Part shown: in pieces, positions 62,488 through 64,000 of the stretch
How positions within the stretch are numbered: the stretch's first letter is position 1
How the letters are laid out: each line of letters opens with the position of its first letter
DNA from: an uncultured Pelagibacteraceae bacterium
GTDB lineage: Bacteria > Pseudomonadota > Alphaproteobacteria > Pelagibacterales > Pelagibacteraceae
Direction: 5' to 3'
Length of the DNA stretch: 64,000 nt
Assembly (NCBI GenBank): GCA_902532195.1
Contig: CACAHE010000005.1
Span: 21,833 to 85,832, forward strand
Notes under the pieces: model-generated
Database searches by the model: none
Seen by the model: the letters and a program-made list of their open reading frames with translations, nothing else
What the model was told of the DNA's origin: nothing
Made by a program: the position numbers and the translations under genes

Positions 62488-63894
62488 ATGCCATATACAA
62501 TTTATGATAAGATTTGGAATGAACATCTAGTTCACCAACAAGAAGATGGAACATCTCTACTTTTTGTTGATAGACATTTAATTCATGAAGTCACAAGTCC
62601 CCAGGCTTTTGAAGGTTTAAGAAATTCGAATAGAAAAGTAAGACAGCCAAAGTTAACTTTAGCTGTAGCCGATCATAATGTTCCAACAACAGATAGATCA
62701 AAAGGAATTTCAGATCAAGAATCAAAAATACAAGTAGATACATTAGAAACTAATTGTAAAGAATTTGGAATAGAATTGTTTGGTATGAATGATAAAAGAC
62801 AAGGCATTGTTCACATTATTGGACCAGAGCAGGGATTTACTCAGCCTGGAACAATTATAGTATGTGGCGATAGTCATACCGCAACTCATGGAGCATTTGG
62901 AGCTCTAGCTTTTGGTATTGGTACATCAGAAGTTGAGCATGTATTAGCAACACAAACTTTAGTTCAAAAAAAATCAAAGAACTTTAGAATAAATGTAAAT
63001 GGAAAATTATCTCTTGGTGTCACTTCAAAAGATGTAATACTACAAATTATTGGAAAAATAGGAACAGCTGGTGGAACTGGTTATGTTATTGAATATTCTG
63101 GAAATCTAATATCTTCTTTAAGTGTAGAACAGAGAATGACAATTTGTAATATGACAATAGAAGGAGGAGCAAGAGCTGGACTAATTCAGCCTGATGAAAA
63201 AATTTATAAATATTTAAAAAATAAACCTATGTCCCCAAAGAATGACAAATGGAATAAAGCTGTTGAATATTGGGATAAACTTAAATCTGATGATGATGCT
63301 AAATTTGATAAAGAAATTAATTTAGAAGCAGAAGATATCGTGCCAATGGTAACCTGGGGAACTTCACCTCAGGATGTAGTTACAATTGATGGTAAAGTAC
63401 CTAATCCTGAGAGAGAAAAAGATTTAGATAAAAAAAATTCCATAGAAAGATCTTTAAGTTACATGGGACTTAAAGCTGATACCCCAATTAAAGATATTAA
63501 AATTGATAAGGTATTTATCGGAAGTTGTACAAATGGCAGAATAGAAGATTTAAGGGAAGCTGCAAAAATACTTAAGGATAAAAAAATAGCAAAACATATC
63601 AATGCTATGGTTGTTCCAGGTTCTGGATTAGTTAAAGAGCAAGCTGAACAAGAAGGATTAGATACAATATTTAAAAAATCTGGCTTTGAATGGAGGGAGC
63701 CAGGATGTTCTATGTGTTTAGCAATGAATGCGGATAAATTAAAGCCTGAGGAAAGATGTGCATCAACTTCAAATAGAAACTTTGAAGGTAGACAAGGAAG
63801 AGGTGGAAGAACTCATCTTGTAAGCCCTGCAATGGCAGCGGCAGCTGCTATTTCTGGAAATTTAGACGATGTAAGAAAATATCAAAATAAATGA
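62488..63894 (+). CDS. leuC: 3-isopropylmalate dehydratase large subunit
   Basis: [73 protein letters not shown]. Confidence 0.98.
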   Translation: MPYTIYDKIWNEHLVHQQEDGTSLLFVDRHLIHEVTSPQAFEGLRNSNRKVRQPKLTLAVADHNVPTTDRSKGISDQESKIQVDTLETNCKEFGIELFGMNDKRQGIVHIIGPEQGFTQPGTIIVCGDSHTATHGAFGALAFGIGTSEVEHVLATQTLVQKKSKNFRINVNGKLSLGVTSKDVILQIIGKIGTAGGTGYVIEYSGNLISSLSVEQRMTICNMTIEGGARAGLIQPDEKIYKYLKNKPMSPKNDKWNKAVEYWDKLKSDDDAKFDKEINLEAEDIVPMVTWGTSPQDVVTIDGKVPNPEREKDLDKKNSIERSLSYMGLKADTPIKDIKIDKVFIGSCTNGRIEDLREAAKILKDKKIAKHINAMVVPGSGLVKEQAEQEGLDTIFKKSGFEWREPGCSMCLAMNADKLKPEERCASTSNRNFEGRQGRGGRTHLVSPAMAAAAAISGNLDDVRKYQNK

Positions 63895-64000
63895 AAAAAT
63901 TTAATAAATTAAAAAGTATTCCTGCATATTTACCAATTGTTAATATTGATACAGATATGATTATTCCAAAACAATTTTTAAAAACAATAAAAAGGACTGG
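63891..64000 (+). CDS. leuD: 3-isopropylmalate dehydratase small subunit, truncated by window end
   Basis: [41 protein letters not shown] overlap with leuC. Confidence 0.93.
   Translation, partial: MKKFNKLKSIPAYLPIVNIDTDMIIPKQFLKTIKRT

Noticed and set aside
1-64000. CRISPR arrays, insertion sequences, prophage or toxin-antitoxin/defence islands
   Set aside because: No regularly spaced direct repeats, transposase/integrase-like ORFs or phage structural genes seen by eye; remaining low-complexity A/T repeats fit the base composition.

Overview
The window is about 64 kb of very AT-rich, tightly packed bacterial chromosome. Gene content, protein composition and gene order fit a SAR11/Pelagibacterales-type alphaproteobacterium; this is inferred from the sequence and no search was run. 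Most of it is core metabolism and housekeeping: aroE(partial)-coaE-dnaQ, secB, fxsA, Tim44-like, Smr, hslUV, hisBH-(frameshifted ORF)-hisAFE, HIT, GNAT, lolA-ftsK, purH, rpe, acs plus a DUF4212/sodium symporter, tsaD, hemCD, mscS, folD, argG, ccmCDEFGH, ftsY-dapF, ffh-rpsP-trmD-rplS and leuCD. There is one tRNA-Gly(GCC). No CRISPR array, IS element or prophage was found. The regions most worth a second look are: (1) a 2-hydroxyacid/2-oxoacid cluster (43.9-55.5 kb) with tandem diverged FMN hydroxyacid oxidases and a TRAP transporter whose large permease carries a ~319-aa hydrophilic, coiled-coil-like C-terminal extension; (2) two candidate structured RNAs, upstream of ccmC (39.03-39.16 kb) and upstream of ffh (59.32-59.41 kb); (3) a T8 homopolymer frameshift that separates a signal peptide from its ORF inside the his operon; (4) a small accessory patch around tRNA-Gly with a sulfotransferase, a methyltransferase and a DUF5672-like gene; (5) an acetyl-CoA synthetase with a repeat-built Lys/Arg tail; (6) convergent gene pairs with interlocked 4-nt stop codons.
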